From NCBI RefSeq assembly GCF_001186365.1, contig NZ_LDTZ01000018.1, positions 186,001 through 250,000 of the forward strand: a DNA stretch of 64,000 bases. The letters run 5' to 3'. This document shows positions 56,658-64,000 of this stretch, piece by piece. Positions within the stretch are counted from its first letter, which is position 1, and the number at the start of each line of letters is the position of its first letter. Under the pieces are notes generated by a model. The model did no database searches and was not told where the DNA came from. It saw only the letters and a program-made list of their open reading frames with translations. The stretch comes from Gordonia jacobaea. Its GTDB lineage: Bacteria > Actinomycetota > Actinomycetes > Mycobacteriales > Mycobacteriaceae. The position numbers were made by a program, and so were the translations under genes.

Positions 56658-58162
56658 ATGACAGGTGATCGATGGTCTGCGCTCGCCGAGCGACTCGGGA
56701 CCGACCTCTATCTCGATCTGCAGCCCGATCCGAACGCACCCACTCGAGGCCGTAGCGCGCAACTACGCTCGCGGCTCGCCGACGAATTGCGCAGCGCAAT
56801 CGCAGATGGTCGCCTCACACCCGGCATGCGCCTGCCTCCCTACCGATCGCTCGCGGCCGACCTCGGCCTCGCTCGCGGGACAGTCTCCTCGGTGTATTCC
56901 GAACTGATCGCAGAAGGTTGGCTGACCGCGCGGCAGGGCGCGCGCACCACGGTCGCACCGGCACCACCGTCGCAACGGGTTTCGGGTCGCCGGGTTCTGC
57001 CGGCCTCCCACCCGCAACCGTCGTGTCCGCACCGCGCGTCGCACATGACTTCTCCCTCGGCCAGCCCAACACGTCGCAGTTCCCGCGTACCGCATGGACC
57101 AGGTCGATGCGGCGGGCGATCTCGACAGCCGACGACTCCGCGTTCGGTCCGACGCCGCCCAACGGCAGTGAACGCCTACGCCTCGCGCTCGCCGGCTACC
57201 TCGCCCGCGCACGTGGCGTTCGTGCTCATCCCGACCAGATCGTACTGACCACGTCGGTTCTGTCGGCGTTGAATCTTCTGGCACGCACTCTCTTTCGTGA
57301 ATCCGTCGCGGCGGAGGCGTACGGCCTACCCTTCTTTCGAGACCCGTTCACCCGGCGCGGTGCACTCGTGTCACCGATTCCGGTCGATCACGACGGCGCT
57401 GACGTGACAGCGCTGGCCGACCTTGCCGTCACACCCCAGGCCGTCCTGCTCACCCCAAGCCACCAGTCCCCGATCGGGGTGCCACTTGCTCCACAGCGTC
57501 GAGCGGCGGCCATCGAATGGGCAAGGGCGACAGACGCATTCCTGATCGAAGACGACTACGACGGCGAACTGCGCTACGACCGCGAGCCCGTAGGCGCGAT
57601 GCAGGCACTCGCTCCCGATCACATCATCTACACGGGATCGGTCAGCAAGAGTTTGTCCCCATCGATACGCATCGGTTGGCTGGTCCTGCCACCGGAGTTG
57701 GTCTCAACTGTGATGTGGGCCAAGGGAATGCGGGAAACAGATGCGAGCATCGTCGATCAGCTCGCATTGGCCGACATGATCGAAACCGGCTCGTACGACA
57801 AGCACATCCGAAGCAGTCGGCAGTTCTATCGACACCGCAGGCAGGCGCTGATCGAGCGACTGCACGCGCACAGGATCGCGACCATGGGTATCTCCGCCGG
57901 CCTGCACGCGGTGTTACCCGTTCCCGTCGACGTCGAGGCGTCTGTGCTCGCGGCAACCCACGAGCGGGGTTTCTCGCTCGGCGGGCTCGACGCCCTACGG
58001 CATCCGGACGCCCCGCGGCTTCACGACGCGCGTGGTGAGCCCACAGGAGGAATCCTCGTCGGCTTCGGCACGCCGCCGGTCTCGACATTCGACGCCGACG
58101 TCACGGCGCTCATCGATCTACTCGAAGATCATTTGCCGAATCGTCGACTGCGCGCGGAGTAG
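56658..58162 (+). pseudogene. MocR/PdxR-type GntR-aminotransferase regulator, frameshifted
   Basis: The protein is split over two frames. Frame one (ATG 56658 after AGGAGG) has the GntR domain MRLPPYRSLAADLGLARGTVSSVYSELIAEGWLTARQG and ends at 57248 without reaching the aminotransferase. Frame two (open from 56918) has the aminotransferase domain: VAHDFSLGQPNTSQFP, VVSHQSPIGVP-like LLTPSHQSPIGVP, DDYDGELRYDREP and the PLP Lys in GSVSKSLSPSIRIGWL. The break is probably in the linker near 56970-57035, where runs such as GGGTTTCGGG occur. Intact members are about 470 residues. The domain content is complete, so a small indel in the organism or in the read is the likely cause. The 3' end overlaps the prenyl synthase gene by 34 bp. 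Confidence 0.8.
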
Positions 58163-58911
58163 TCGCGCAGCGCACGCAGGAAGTCGACGCGACGGAATTC
58201 TGGCCAGTAGGCGTCGGTGAACCAGATCTCCGAATAGGCGCTCTGCCACAGCAGGAACCCGGACAACCGCTGCTCCCCCGACGTCCTGATGACCAGATCG
58301 GGGTCGGGCTGTCCCTTGGTGTACAGGTTGCGGTCGATCGCTTCGACGGTGACGGCGTCGACGAGTTCGTCGACGGTCGCGCCGGCGTCGGCCTTCTCCA
58401 CGAGCACCGCACGCACGGCGTCGGCGATCTCCTGTCGGCCCCCGTACCCGACGGCCACGTTGACGTTCATGCCCGACCTGTCGAGGGTCCGTTCGGCGGC
58501 GGCGCGCAGACGCTGCGCCGCGGCCTCGGGGAGCTGATCGAGGGTTCCGACGATGCGCACCCGCCAGTGCCCGTCCGGGGTGGCGATCTCGTCGACGATG
58601 TCGGGCACGATCTCCATCAGCGCGTCGAGTTCGTCAGAGGCGCGCTGCAGATTCTCGGTGGAGAGCAGATAGATGGTGACCGTCTCGATGCCCAGCTCGG
58701 CGCACCACTCGAGCATCTCGGCGATGCGCTGTGCGCCCACCCGATGCCCGTGACTGACGTCTTCGAAGCCCGCCTCGCGAGCCCATCGTCGATTGCCGTC
58801 GCAGATGATCGCCACGTGCTGGGGCAATCGGTTCTCGTCCGTCAACTGGATCAGCCGCCGCTCGTACACGGAGAGCATCGGCCGACGCAGACGATCGGGT
58901 AGGAGTTTCAT
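58129..58911 (-). CDS. Z-prenyl diphosphate synthase (UppS family, Rv1086-like)
   Basis: The family extends isoprenyl diphosphates with cis double bonds. The 260-residue protein has CDGNRRWARE, GHRVGAQRI, TIYLLSTENLQRA and the C-terminal RTSGEQRLSGFLLWQSAYSE, all UppS hallmarks. In M. tuberculosis the gene here (Rv1086) makes Z,E-farnesyl diphosphate for decaprenyl phosphate synthesis, while Rv2361c makes the long chain; which one this encodes is not certain, but place favours the short-chain type. TAATCT is eight bases before ATG 58911. The gene converges on the MocR-type gene with a 34-bp overlap. Confidence 0.9.
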   Translation of the reverse strand: MKLLPDRLRRPMLSVYERRLIQLTDENRLPQHVAIICDGNRRWAREAGFEDVSHGHRVGAQRIAEMLEWCAELGIETVTIYLLSTENLQRASDELDALMEIVPDIVDEIATPDGHWRVRIVGTLDQLPEAAAQRLRAAAERTLDRSGMNVNVAVGYGGRQEIADAVRAVLVEKADAGATVDELVDAVTVEAIDRNLYTKGQPDPDLVIRTSGEQRLSGFLLWQSAYSEIWFTDAYWPEFRRVDFLRALRDYSARSRRFGK

Positions 58912-58951
58912 CGCGAACCAGATTAGACCTCACCTGTAAGGGCACACTGAA

Positions 58952-60031
58952 TCAGGCCACGACATCCTCGGCGAGTTCTTCGGTCTCCTCGTCGGTGAGC
59001 TGGTCACGCTCGTGACGCCCGCCAGCGGCAGGACTCGCCTCTGCCGCACCTTGAGCGAGGTTCCGATGGTCCCGCAGGGCAACGATCCCGACCAGCGCAG
59101 CGCCGACGACCAGCCAGCCGATGATCTTGCCGATGTCACCCGCACTGGACACCTCGGGGAAGTAGGCAAGATTGCGCGACGCCTCGTTCAGGCCTGCGCC
59201 GATCCAGAAGTCGTGCAGGACGGCGAAGAACTTCGGTTGCAGAGCAGGCGCGAACACGCCGCCGCTGGTCGTGAAGTTCAACCCGACGAAGATCGTGACC
59301 ATCGCCAGCGTCGTGAATCGACCGATGAACGGGTGCAGTCCGATCGCGAACAGCATGGTCGCCAGCGCGTAGAGGATCGACAGCCCGAAGATCTGCCACT
59401 GCGCACCCGGCAGGGCGTCGAATACCCACACGGCAATCGCCGTGGTCACCGCGGCAGAGATCACCGAGCACACCGCAGCAAACCCGAGGCGCACGCGAAT
59501 CCTGCGCCCGCCCGCGGCGACGGCGATCGCGATTCCGCATCCGTACGAGCCGACGGTGAGCGCCACAAGGAAGAAGAAGATGCTCTGCCCGGACGGATCG
59601 CGCTGCGGATCGGCCTGCACGACGTCGACGATCTTCAATGGTTGGTCCTTGGCGATCGTGATGCCGTTGAAGATCCGTTCGACCGTCACCGCTGTGGGAT
59701 CCGACGCCGCCGTCGACACATAGAGGACAGGCGTGTCGGCCTTCGGTTCGAAGGCCGCCGCGATCTCTCGGTGCTCGATGGCCTCGCGCGCCTCATCGGC
59801 AGTGGCGACGGTCCGGATCGAAACGTGGTCGCCGAGTTGTTGCTGCAGAGTCTGTGCGGCCACCTGAGTCGAGGTACTGGCACCGACCACATCGATACGC
59901 AGATCGTGCGGATCGGGCTTGTGGAATCCCCCGAGATAGGCGAGTGCCATGACGGCACCGATCACGAGCGGAACGGCGACATGCGACGCGATGGTCTTGA
60001 TCGACAACGCATGGGTGGGAGCAGCGGACAT
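58952..60031 (-). CDS. YhgE/Pip-like ABC-2-type membrane protein (DUF3533)
   Basis: The 359-residue protein has one N-terminal membrane segment, an extracellular domain of about 130 residues (DLRIDVVGASTSTQVAAQTLQQQL to IVDVVQADPQRDPSGQ), then five membrane segments and a Glu-rich tail. That plan is shared by DUF3533 / YhgE-type proteins. It is divergent from a MarR gene whose start shares two palindromic sites with it. AGAAGG precedes ATG 60031. Function unknown; drug or lipid export is possible by analogy. Confidence 0.78.
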   Translation of the reverse strand: MSAAPTHALSIKTIASHVAVPLVIGAVMALAYLGGFHKPDPHDLRIDVVGASTSTQVAAQTLQQQLGDHVSIRTVATADEAREAIEHREIAAAFEPKADTPVLYVSTAASDPTAVTVERIFNGITIAKDQPLKIVDVVQADPQRDPSGQSIFFFLVALTVGSYGCGIAIAVAAGGRRIRVRLGFAAVCSVISAAVTTAIAVWVFDALPGAQWQIFGLSILYALATMLFAIGLHPFIGRFTTLAMVTIFVGLNFTTSGGVFAPALQPKFFAVLHDFWIGAGLNEASRNLAYFPEVSSAGDIGKIIGWLVVGAALVGIVALRDHRNLAQGAAEASPAAGGRHERDQLTDEETEELAEDVVA

Positions 60032-60079
60032 CGATTACCTTCTGGGCTAGTCGAGAACATAGATCGTTCACCAGGAACG

Positions 60080-60117
60080 GTTGCAGAATGCAACTTGGAT
60101 AGGTTGTAATATACAAC
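60080..60117. promoter_or_regulatory. Twin MarR operator sites
   Basis: GTTGCA-GAA-TGCAAC (60080-60094) and GTTGTA-ATA-TACAAC (60103-60117) are related palindromes (GTTGYA-N3-TRCAAC) centred 23 bp apart, about two helical turns. The second covers the TAATAT box (60107-60112) six bases before the marR ATG. The MarR dimer encoded next door would be expected to bind both and repress both divergent transcription units. Confidence 0.75.
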
Positions 60118-60118
60118 T

Positions 60119-60559
60119 ATGGCTTCACCCGAGCAACCCGATGCCGCCGAAGTCGTCGGGCAGGAATTGGTCACGCTGTCGCGGCGCCTGCGCAACGGTG
60201 CCCGCGACATCTACGCCGAGGGCGGCCTGACCTTTGTCGAGTTCTCCCTCCTCGCATTGATCTCGGACAACCCGGGCATCAACGCGGCGTCGCTGGCTCG
60301 GGCGGCCAACATCGACAAGTCGACGGCCAGCCGCCAGCTCGGCGAACTCCGTCGCCGCGGTCTGCTGCGCCGCACGCAGGACGCGACGTCGTCGAGGTCG
60401 CAATCGTTGGAGGTGACCCAGGAGGCTCTCGACACCCTGGGCGAGATCCGACGACGCAGTGGCGACGCCATCGCGCGCAGGCTCGACGCGTGGACGCAGG
60501 ACGATCTCGAACTGTTCGCGACGCTGTTGCGCCGCTACAACGACGCCGACGCGACATGA
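60119..60559 (+). CDS. MarR-family transcriptional regulator
   Basis: The 146-residue repressor has a winged helix-turn-helix: NPGINAASLARAANIDKSTASRQLGELRRRGLLRRTQD (recognition helix STASRQLGELRRRG) and a basic wing after it. ATG 60119 is six bases after TAATAT, so it appears leaderless. Two palindromic sites lie just upstream, indicating autoregulation. It overlaps the LLM gene by four bases and is divergent from the DUF3533 protein, which it probably controls. Confidence 0.9.
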   Translation: MASPEQPDAAEVVGQELVTLSRRLRNGARDIYAEGGLTFVEFSLLALISDNPGINAASLARAANIDKSTASRQLGELRRRGLLRRTQDATSSRSQSLEVTQEALDTLGEIRRRSGDAIARRLDAWTQDDLELFATLLRRYNDADAT

Positions 60560-61566
60560 CCCCGATAGCCGTGACGACCGCCCTGTTCGAGCCGACGGGC
60601 GCAGCGCAGCGTGCCACCGACCTCGCCCGCGCGGGCGCAGCGGGGGTGTTCACCTTCGAGGGTCCGCACGATGTGTTCACGCCGCTCGTCGTTGCGGCGT
60701 CGGTGCCGGAATTGACCCTGCTGACCAACGTCGCAATTGCCTTCCCGCGCAACCCGATTCACCTCGCACACGCGGCCAACGATCTTCAGTTGCTCTCCGG
60801 CGGCAGATTTCGACTCGGCCTGGGAACGCAGATACGCCCGCAGATCGAGAAGCGGTTCGGCGCTGACTTCGACGACCCGGTTGGCCGCATGGCCGACAAG
60901 GTCGGCGCCATCAACGCCATCTTCGATGCGTGGGAGACCGGAGCCCCGCTGCGCTACGAGGGGGCCTATCACCGTCACACCTTGATGACGCCCACCTTCA
61001 ATCCCGGCCCCAACCCGTTCGGTCGGCCGCCGGTGTTCGTCGGCGCACTCGGGCCGTTGATGACCCGCGCCGCGGCAAAGCACGCCGACGGATTGTTGGT
61101 GATGCCGTTTTCCACCGCCGACTTTCTGGCGTCGACAACCGTCCCGAACATTCGACGCGGTCTCGCCGCACGCGATCACGGCCGCGGCTTCACCGTGATC
61201 CCCGAGGTGATCGTGTCGGTGGGCACCGACCACACCGCCGCTCGACGACTCCTCGCCTTCTACGGCTCGACGCCCGCCTACCGGCCCGTCCTCGCCGCGC
61301 ACGGTGCCGAGCATCTGCAGCCCGAACTCAATGCGTTGTCGAAGCAGGGGCGGTGGGCTGAGATGGCCGACCTCGTCGACGACGAGCTGCTGCACACGAT
61401 TGCCGCTGTCGGTAGTCCCGCAGACGTCGCCCAGCAGATCCGCGCCCGTGTCGGCGCGTTCGACGCGTTGCGCGATCTGGACGTCCGCGTCGACGAAGTG
61501 TGTATCTATCAGCCGACACCTATCGACGTCGACCAGCTCGCGGCGGTCATCGCCGCCCTCGGCTAA
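60556..61566 (+). CDS. LLM-class oxidoreductase, F420-dependent type (TIGR03617-like)
   Basis: The 336-residue protein resembles the TIGR03617 branch of F420-dependent luciferase-like enzymes: FTFEGPHDVFTPLVVAASV, LLSGGRFRLGLGTQIRPQIEKRFG (conserved LGLGTQ segment) and GPLMTRAAAKHADGL. F420 use is inferred from family, not seen directly. The ATG overlaps the MarR stop (ATGA), so it is translationally coupled and controlled by the same repressor. Substrate unknown. Confidence 0.87.
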   Translation: MTPIAVTTALFEPTGAAQRATDLARAGAAGVFTFEGPHDVFTPLVVAASVPELTLLTNVAIAFPRNPIHLAHAANDLQLLSGGRFRLGLGTQIRPQIEKRFGADFDDPVGRMADKVGAINAIFDAWETGAPLRYEGAYHRHTLMTPTFNPGPNPFGRPPVFVGALGPLMTRAAAKHADGLLVMPFSTADFLASTTVPNIRRGLAARDHGRGFTVIPEVIVSVGTDHTAARRLLAFYGSTPAYRPVLAAHGAEHLQPELNALSKQGRWAEMADLVDDELLHTIAAVGSPADVAQQIRARVGAFDALRDLDVRVDEVCIYQPTPIDVDQLAAVIAALG

Positions 61567-61585
61567 CAGCATTCTCACACGAAGT

Positions 61586-61597
61586 TACGGTACCGTA
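61586..61597. promoter_or_regulatory. 12-bp palindrome over the hemolysin III promoter
   Basis: TACGGTACCGTA is a perfect palindrome. Its right half TACCGT (61591-61596) is also a -10-like box seven bases before GTG 61604, so it could be an operator for a TetR-type regulator. No partner gene is adjacent. Confidence 0.45.
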
Positions 61598-61603
61598 GCT
61601 TAC

Positions 61604-62272
61604 GTGAACTCAGCCCTGGTGACCGCTGTCGCCGACCGTCCTCGCCTCCGCGGCGTCATTCATCAGTGGTCGGCCTACGTCGCAGTGGTCGCGGGCATCG
61701 CGCTGGTCATCGGCGCAGGCTCGCTGCGTGGACCGGGAGCGGCGGTCGCCTGTGCCGTCTACGCGGCAACCGTCGTGGGTCTGTTCGCCACCTCGGCGTC
61801 GTATCACCGGATCGCGTGGAAATCGCTGCGCGCACAGATACACATGAAACGTGCCGACCACTCGATGATCTTCGTGTTCATCGCGGGTACGTACACCCCG
61901 TTCTGCGTGATGGGTCTGCCGAGTCCGATGCGCTGGTGGGTGCTCGGCATCGTCTGGGTCGGCGCGGTCGCCGGAGTCGCACTGAAGATCGCGTGGCCCG
62001 GCGCACCCCGCTGGCTCGGGGTCACGCTCTACATACTGCTCGGGTGGGTCATCATCGCCGTCGCCCCGACTCTGGTCTCACACGTCGGTTGGCTCGTACT
62101 GATCCTGCTCGCAGTGGGCGGCGTCTTCTACAGCGTCGGTGGAGTGCTCTACGCAGTGCGCTGGCCCAATCCCTGGCCGACGACGTTCGGCCACCACGAG
62201 GTGTTCCACGTCTGCACAGCCATCGCGGCGCTACTGCACTACATCGCGGTCTGGCTGGTCGTCGCAGCCTGA
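61604..62272 (+). CDS. Hemolysin III / TrhA family membrane protein
   Basis: The 222-residue protein has seven membrane segments and the family motifs YHRIAWKS, KRADHSMIFVFIAGTYTPF (residues about 82-101) and GHHEVFHVCTAIAALLHYIAVWL at the end, with the metal-type His residues in place. Such proteins belong to the PAQR superfamily and have been linked to membrane fluidity. GTG 61604 is predicted to be a leaderless start. The gene corresponds by place and type to Rv1085c. It converges on the siderophore-binding gene with 40 bp between stops. Confidence 0.9.
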   Translation: MNSALVTAVADRPRLRGVIHQWSAYVAVVAGIALVIGAGSLRGPGAAVACAVYAATVVGLFATSASYHRIAWKSLRAQIHMKRADHSMIFVFIAGTYTPFCVMGLPSPMRWWVLGIVWVGAVAGVALKIAWPGAPRWLGVTLYILLGWVIIAVAPTLVSHVGWLVLILLAVGGVFYSVGGVLYAVRWPNPWPTTFGHHEVFHVCTAIAALLHYIAVWLVVAA

Positions 62273-62312
62273 GCGCACCTCACCTCCGAGTCGCCGCCTG
62301 CCGAAGGCCGAC

Positions 62313-63350
62313 TCAGAGCCCCTGCGATCGCAGGTACTCGGCAAGCGCCGTGATGGTCTGCGGATTGCGCGGACCCTCGACGAGCGCCGCATACGGGAAC
62401 GAGATGTAGCGGCGCTCTCGCACTGCGGTCGTCTGCGCCATCAACGGTTGCGACTCGAGTTGCTTGATCTTGGCCTCGACTGTGTTCTGCGGCCCTGCAC
62501 CGTAATCGACGATGACGATGACCTGCGGATCGCGCTGCGCCGCTGCCTCCCACGATGCCGACGTCCAGGAGTCATCGATATCGCCGAAGATGTTGCGTCC
62601 GCCGGCTTCGGCGATGATCTGATCCGGTGCGGCGTTCCGACCCGAGGTGAACGGCGTCGGATCGGCGCTGTCGAAGAGGAAGACCCGCGCCGCTGCGGAG
62701 GCGGCAGGCGCCCCGGCACGCGCTGCCTCGACCTGCGCGCGATACTCGGCGGTCAGCGTCTCGGCCCGACCACTCACGCCGAAGATCTGCCCGAGATTCG
62801 ACAGATCCGCGTACAACGCGTCGAGGGGTCGCACGACGCCGCGCTTGGTGGTCCCGGCCTGGCGACAGGCTTCGGTCAGCTGGTACGGCACGGCACCGGT
62901 CGAACGCACCCAGTCGGGGGTGACTCCGGTCGATTCCTTGAACCCGTAGTTCCAACCGGCAAAGACGAAGTCGGGCCGCGCGGCGGCGATGATCTCCCGC
63001 GAGAACGCCGTGCCCAATGATGGTGTCTTCTCGAAATCCGCTCGCCACGGCGATGATTCGATATCGCGCTCTTTGCCCTCGTACGTGGTGTAGCCGGCCA
63101 TCCGGTCGCCCAACCCGAGCGCGAACATCAGCTCGGTGATCCCGGTGTCGTTGCTCACCGCACGATCGGGCACACCGCTCACCGACAGCGGCGCACCACA
63201 ATTGGTGACCGTGACCTGTTCCCCTGCTGACTTGGGAGTCGACGACTCGACGTCGGCGCCGCAACCGGAGACCACTGTCATCGCGGCAAGCGCAGACACG
63301 ACGAGTGCGCGCGGTCTGCGAAGTGCTGTCCTGGTCATAGGTGCTGTCAT
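62313..63350 (-). CDS. Iron-siderophore/cobalamin-type ABC substrate-binding lipoprotein
   Basis: The 345-residue periplasmic-binding protein has a lipoprotein signal with lipobox VSGC (Cys30), TVTNCGAPLSVSG at the start of the mature part, ITELMFALGLGDRMAGYTTYEG (about residues 70-90), ARPDFVFAGWNYGF, and the end segment EGPRNPQTITALAEYL, all typical of type III (FhuD/BtuF-like) proteins. ATG 63350 overlaps the ATPase stop (ATGA). The permease is not in the window and probably lies to the right. Likely ligand: a ferric siderophore, by analogy. Confidence 0.88.
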   Translation of the reverse strand: MTAPMTRTALRRPRALVVSALAAMTVVSGCGADVESSTPKSAGEQVTVTNCGAPLSVSGVPDRAVSNDTGITELMFALGLGDRMAGYTTYEGKERDIESSPWRADFEKTPSLGTAFSREIIAAARPDFVFAGWNYGFKESTGVTPDWVRSTGAVPYQLTEACRQAGTTKRGVVRPLDALYADLSNLGQIFGVSGRAETLTAEYRAQVEAARAGAPAASAAARVFLFDSADPTPFTSGRNAAPDQIIAEAGGRNIFGDIDDSWTSASWEAAAQRDPQVIVIVDYGAGPQNTVEAKIKQLESQPLMAQTTAVRERRYISFPYAALVEGPRNPQTITALAEYLRSQGL

Positions 63351-64000
63351 GAGTGCTCTTCCTCGGAGATGGCTTGTGGGACTTGGTCGTCGAAGATTAT
63401 CTGCGGAACGCCTGTGCGGGGGTGGGTGACGACGTACGCACCAACGCCGTACCACTCGGCGATGTTCGCCGCGGTGAGTAGTTCGTCGGGTGGCCCGATG
63501 CACGCGATCGTCCCGTCGAGCACAACGGCGAGGGTGGTGCAGTACTGTGCGGCCATGTTGAGGTCGTGCAGCGCCGCGACGACGGTGACCCCGCGTCCGC
63601 GCGCCGCACCGAGGATGTCGAACTGATGGCGAATGTCGAGGTGATTGGTCGGCTCGTCGAGGATCAGCACGTTGGGCTCCTGCGCGAATGCGCGCGCAAT
63701 GAGTACGCGTTGCGCCTCTCCGCCGGAGAGCGTGGTGAACACACGGTCGGCGAACATCTCGACGCCTGCTGTCGCCATGGCCGCCGCGCACACCTCACGA
63801 TCGCGGGCACGGGCCGCCGCACCCAGTTCGCGGTGCGGTAGCCGTCCCGTCGCGACAACCTCTGCCGCGGTGAAATCGAAGTCGAGCGAGGCTGATTGGG
63901 TGAGCGCGGCGACTCGTCGGGCATTCTCCCGCATACTCACCGCACGCACGTCGTGGCCGTCGATTCGTACGCCGCCGCTCGACGGTGCCAGCGCGCGGTA
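63347..64000 (-). CDS. Iron-siderophore ABC importer ATPase, N-terminus cut by window edge
   Basis: This gene continues past the right edge; 218 codons are visible. The window begins inside the ATPase, after the P-loop region (ALAPSSGGVRIDGHDV...). The signature LSGGEAQRVLIARAFAQEP, Walker B VLILDEPTNHLD and switch His in VAALHDLNMAAQY are all present, and the sequence fits FecE/FepC-type ATPases. It is upstream of the binding lipoprotein, with a four-base overlap, in one operon. Confidence 0.92.
   Translation of the reverse strand, partial: YRALAPSSGGVRIDGHDVRAVSMRENARRVAALTQSASLDFDFTAAEVVATGRLPHRELGAAARARDREVCAAAMATAGVEMFADRVFTTLSGGEAQRVLIARAFAQEPNVLILDEPTNHLDIRHQFDILGAARGRGVTVVAALHDLNMAAQYCTTLAVVLDGTIACIGPPDELLTAANIAEWYGVGAYVVTHPRTGVPQIIFDDQVPQAISEEEHS

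Overview
The window is high-GC actinobacterial DNA from a mycolic-acid-type organism (order Mycobacteriales), most probably Gordonia or a close relative. Pointers are an ESX-4 type VII secretion locus, a lipid-droplet protein, WS/DGAT and PlsB/PlsC acylation genes, F420-type LLM enzymes, many starts that look leaderless, and a cluster of GGTCTCGACAAGCTCGACCAG-type repeats like those scattered through Gordonia genomes. Genus is inferred from recall of such genomes, not from a search.

Layout. 1-7.4 kb: ESX-4 (a type VII-associated protein cut by the window edge, eccC, then divergent eccD and mycP). 7.4-11.6 kb: ispH, a lipid-droplet-associated protein, xseA, xseB and a DUF4245 protein. 11.7-14.0 kb: polar amino acid ABC importer with a fused binding protein/permease. 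14.2-24.4 kb: glpX, a three-gene lipid acylation operon (plsB-like, HAD-PlsC fusion, WS/DGAT), adjacent class I and class II fumarases, and a PIG-L deacetylase.

24.4-48.5 kb is an accessory block. (a) A long leftward operon with an alpha/beta hydrolase, an uncharacterised 438-residue protein, an Eis-like acetyltransferase, a DszC/SfnB-like flavoprotein, two luciferase-like monooxygenases and an APC transporter; it looks like a scavenging pathway for an organosulfur or similar compound. (b) An L,D-transpeptidase-like secreted protein. (c) A phosphotriesterase-family hydrolase plus acyl-CoA synthetase, facing an SDR / acyl-CoA dehydrogenase / APH-like kinase / TetR operon, which together look like a carboxylic acid or ester catabolic regulon. 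(d) A polyamine-type module: an amidohydrolase (frameshifted), PotA-like ATPase, Tat lipoprotein, a fused PotB-PotC permease and a divergent PuuB-like oxidase. The block ends in about 470 bp of repeats.

48.9-64 kb returns to conserved backbone: phoH2, desA2, glyA, a DUF885 protein and coaA, then a small redox cassette (AhpD-like, NAD(P)-binding, frameshifted MocR regulator), a Z-prenyl synthase, a MarR-controlled membrane protein and LLM oxidoreductase, hemolysin III, and the edge of an iron-siderophore ABC importer. From memory, the backbone genes run in the same order as M. tuberculosis Rv1110 back to Rv1085c, with ESX-4, the lipid operon and the 24.4-48.5 kb block as extra material.
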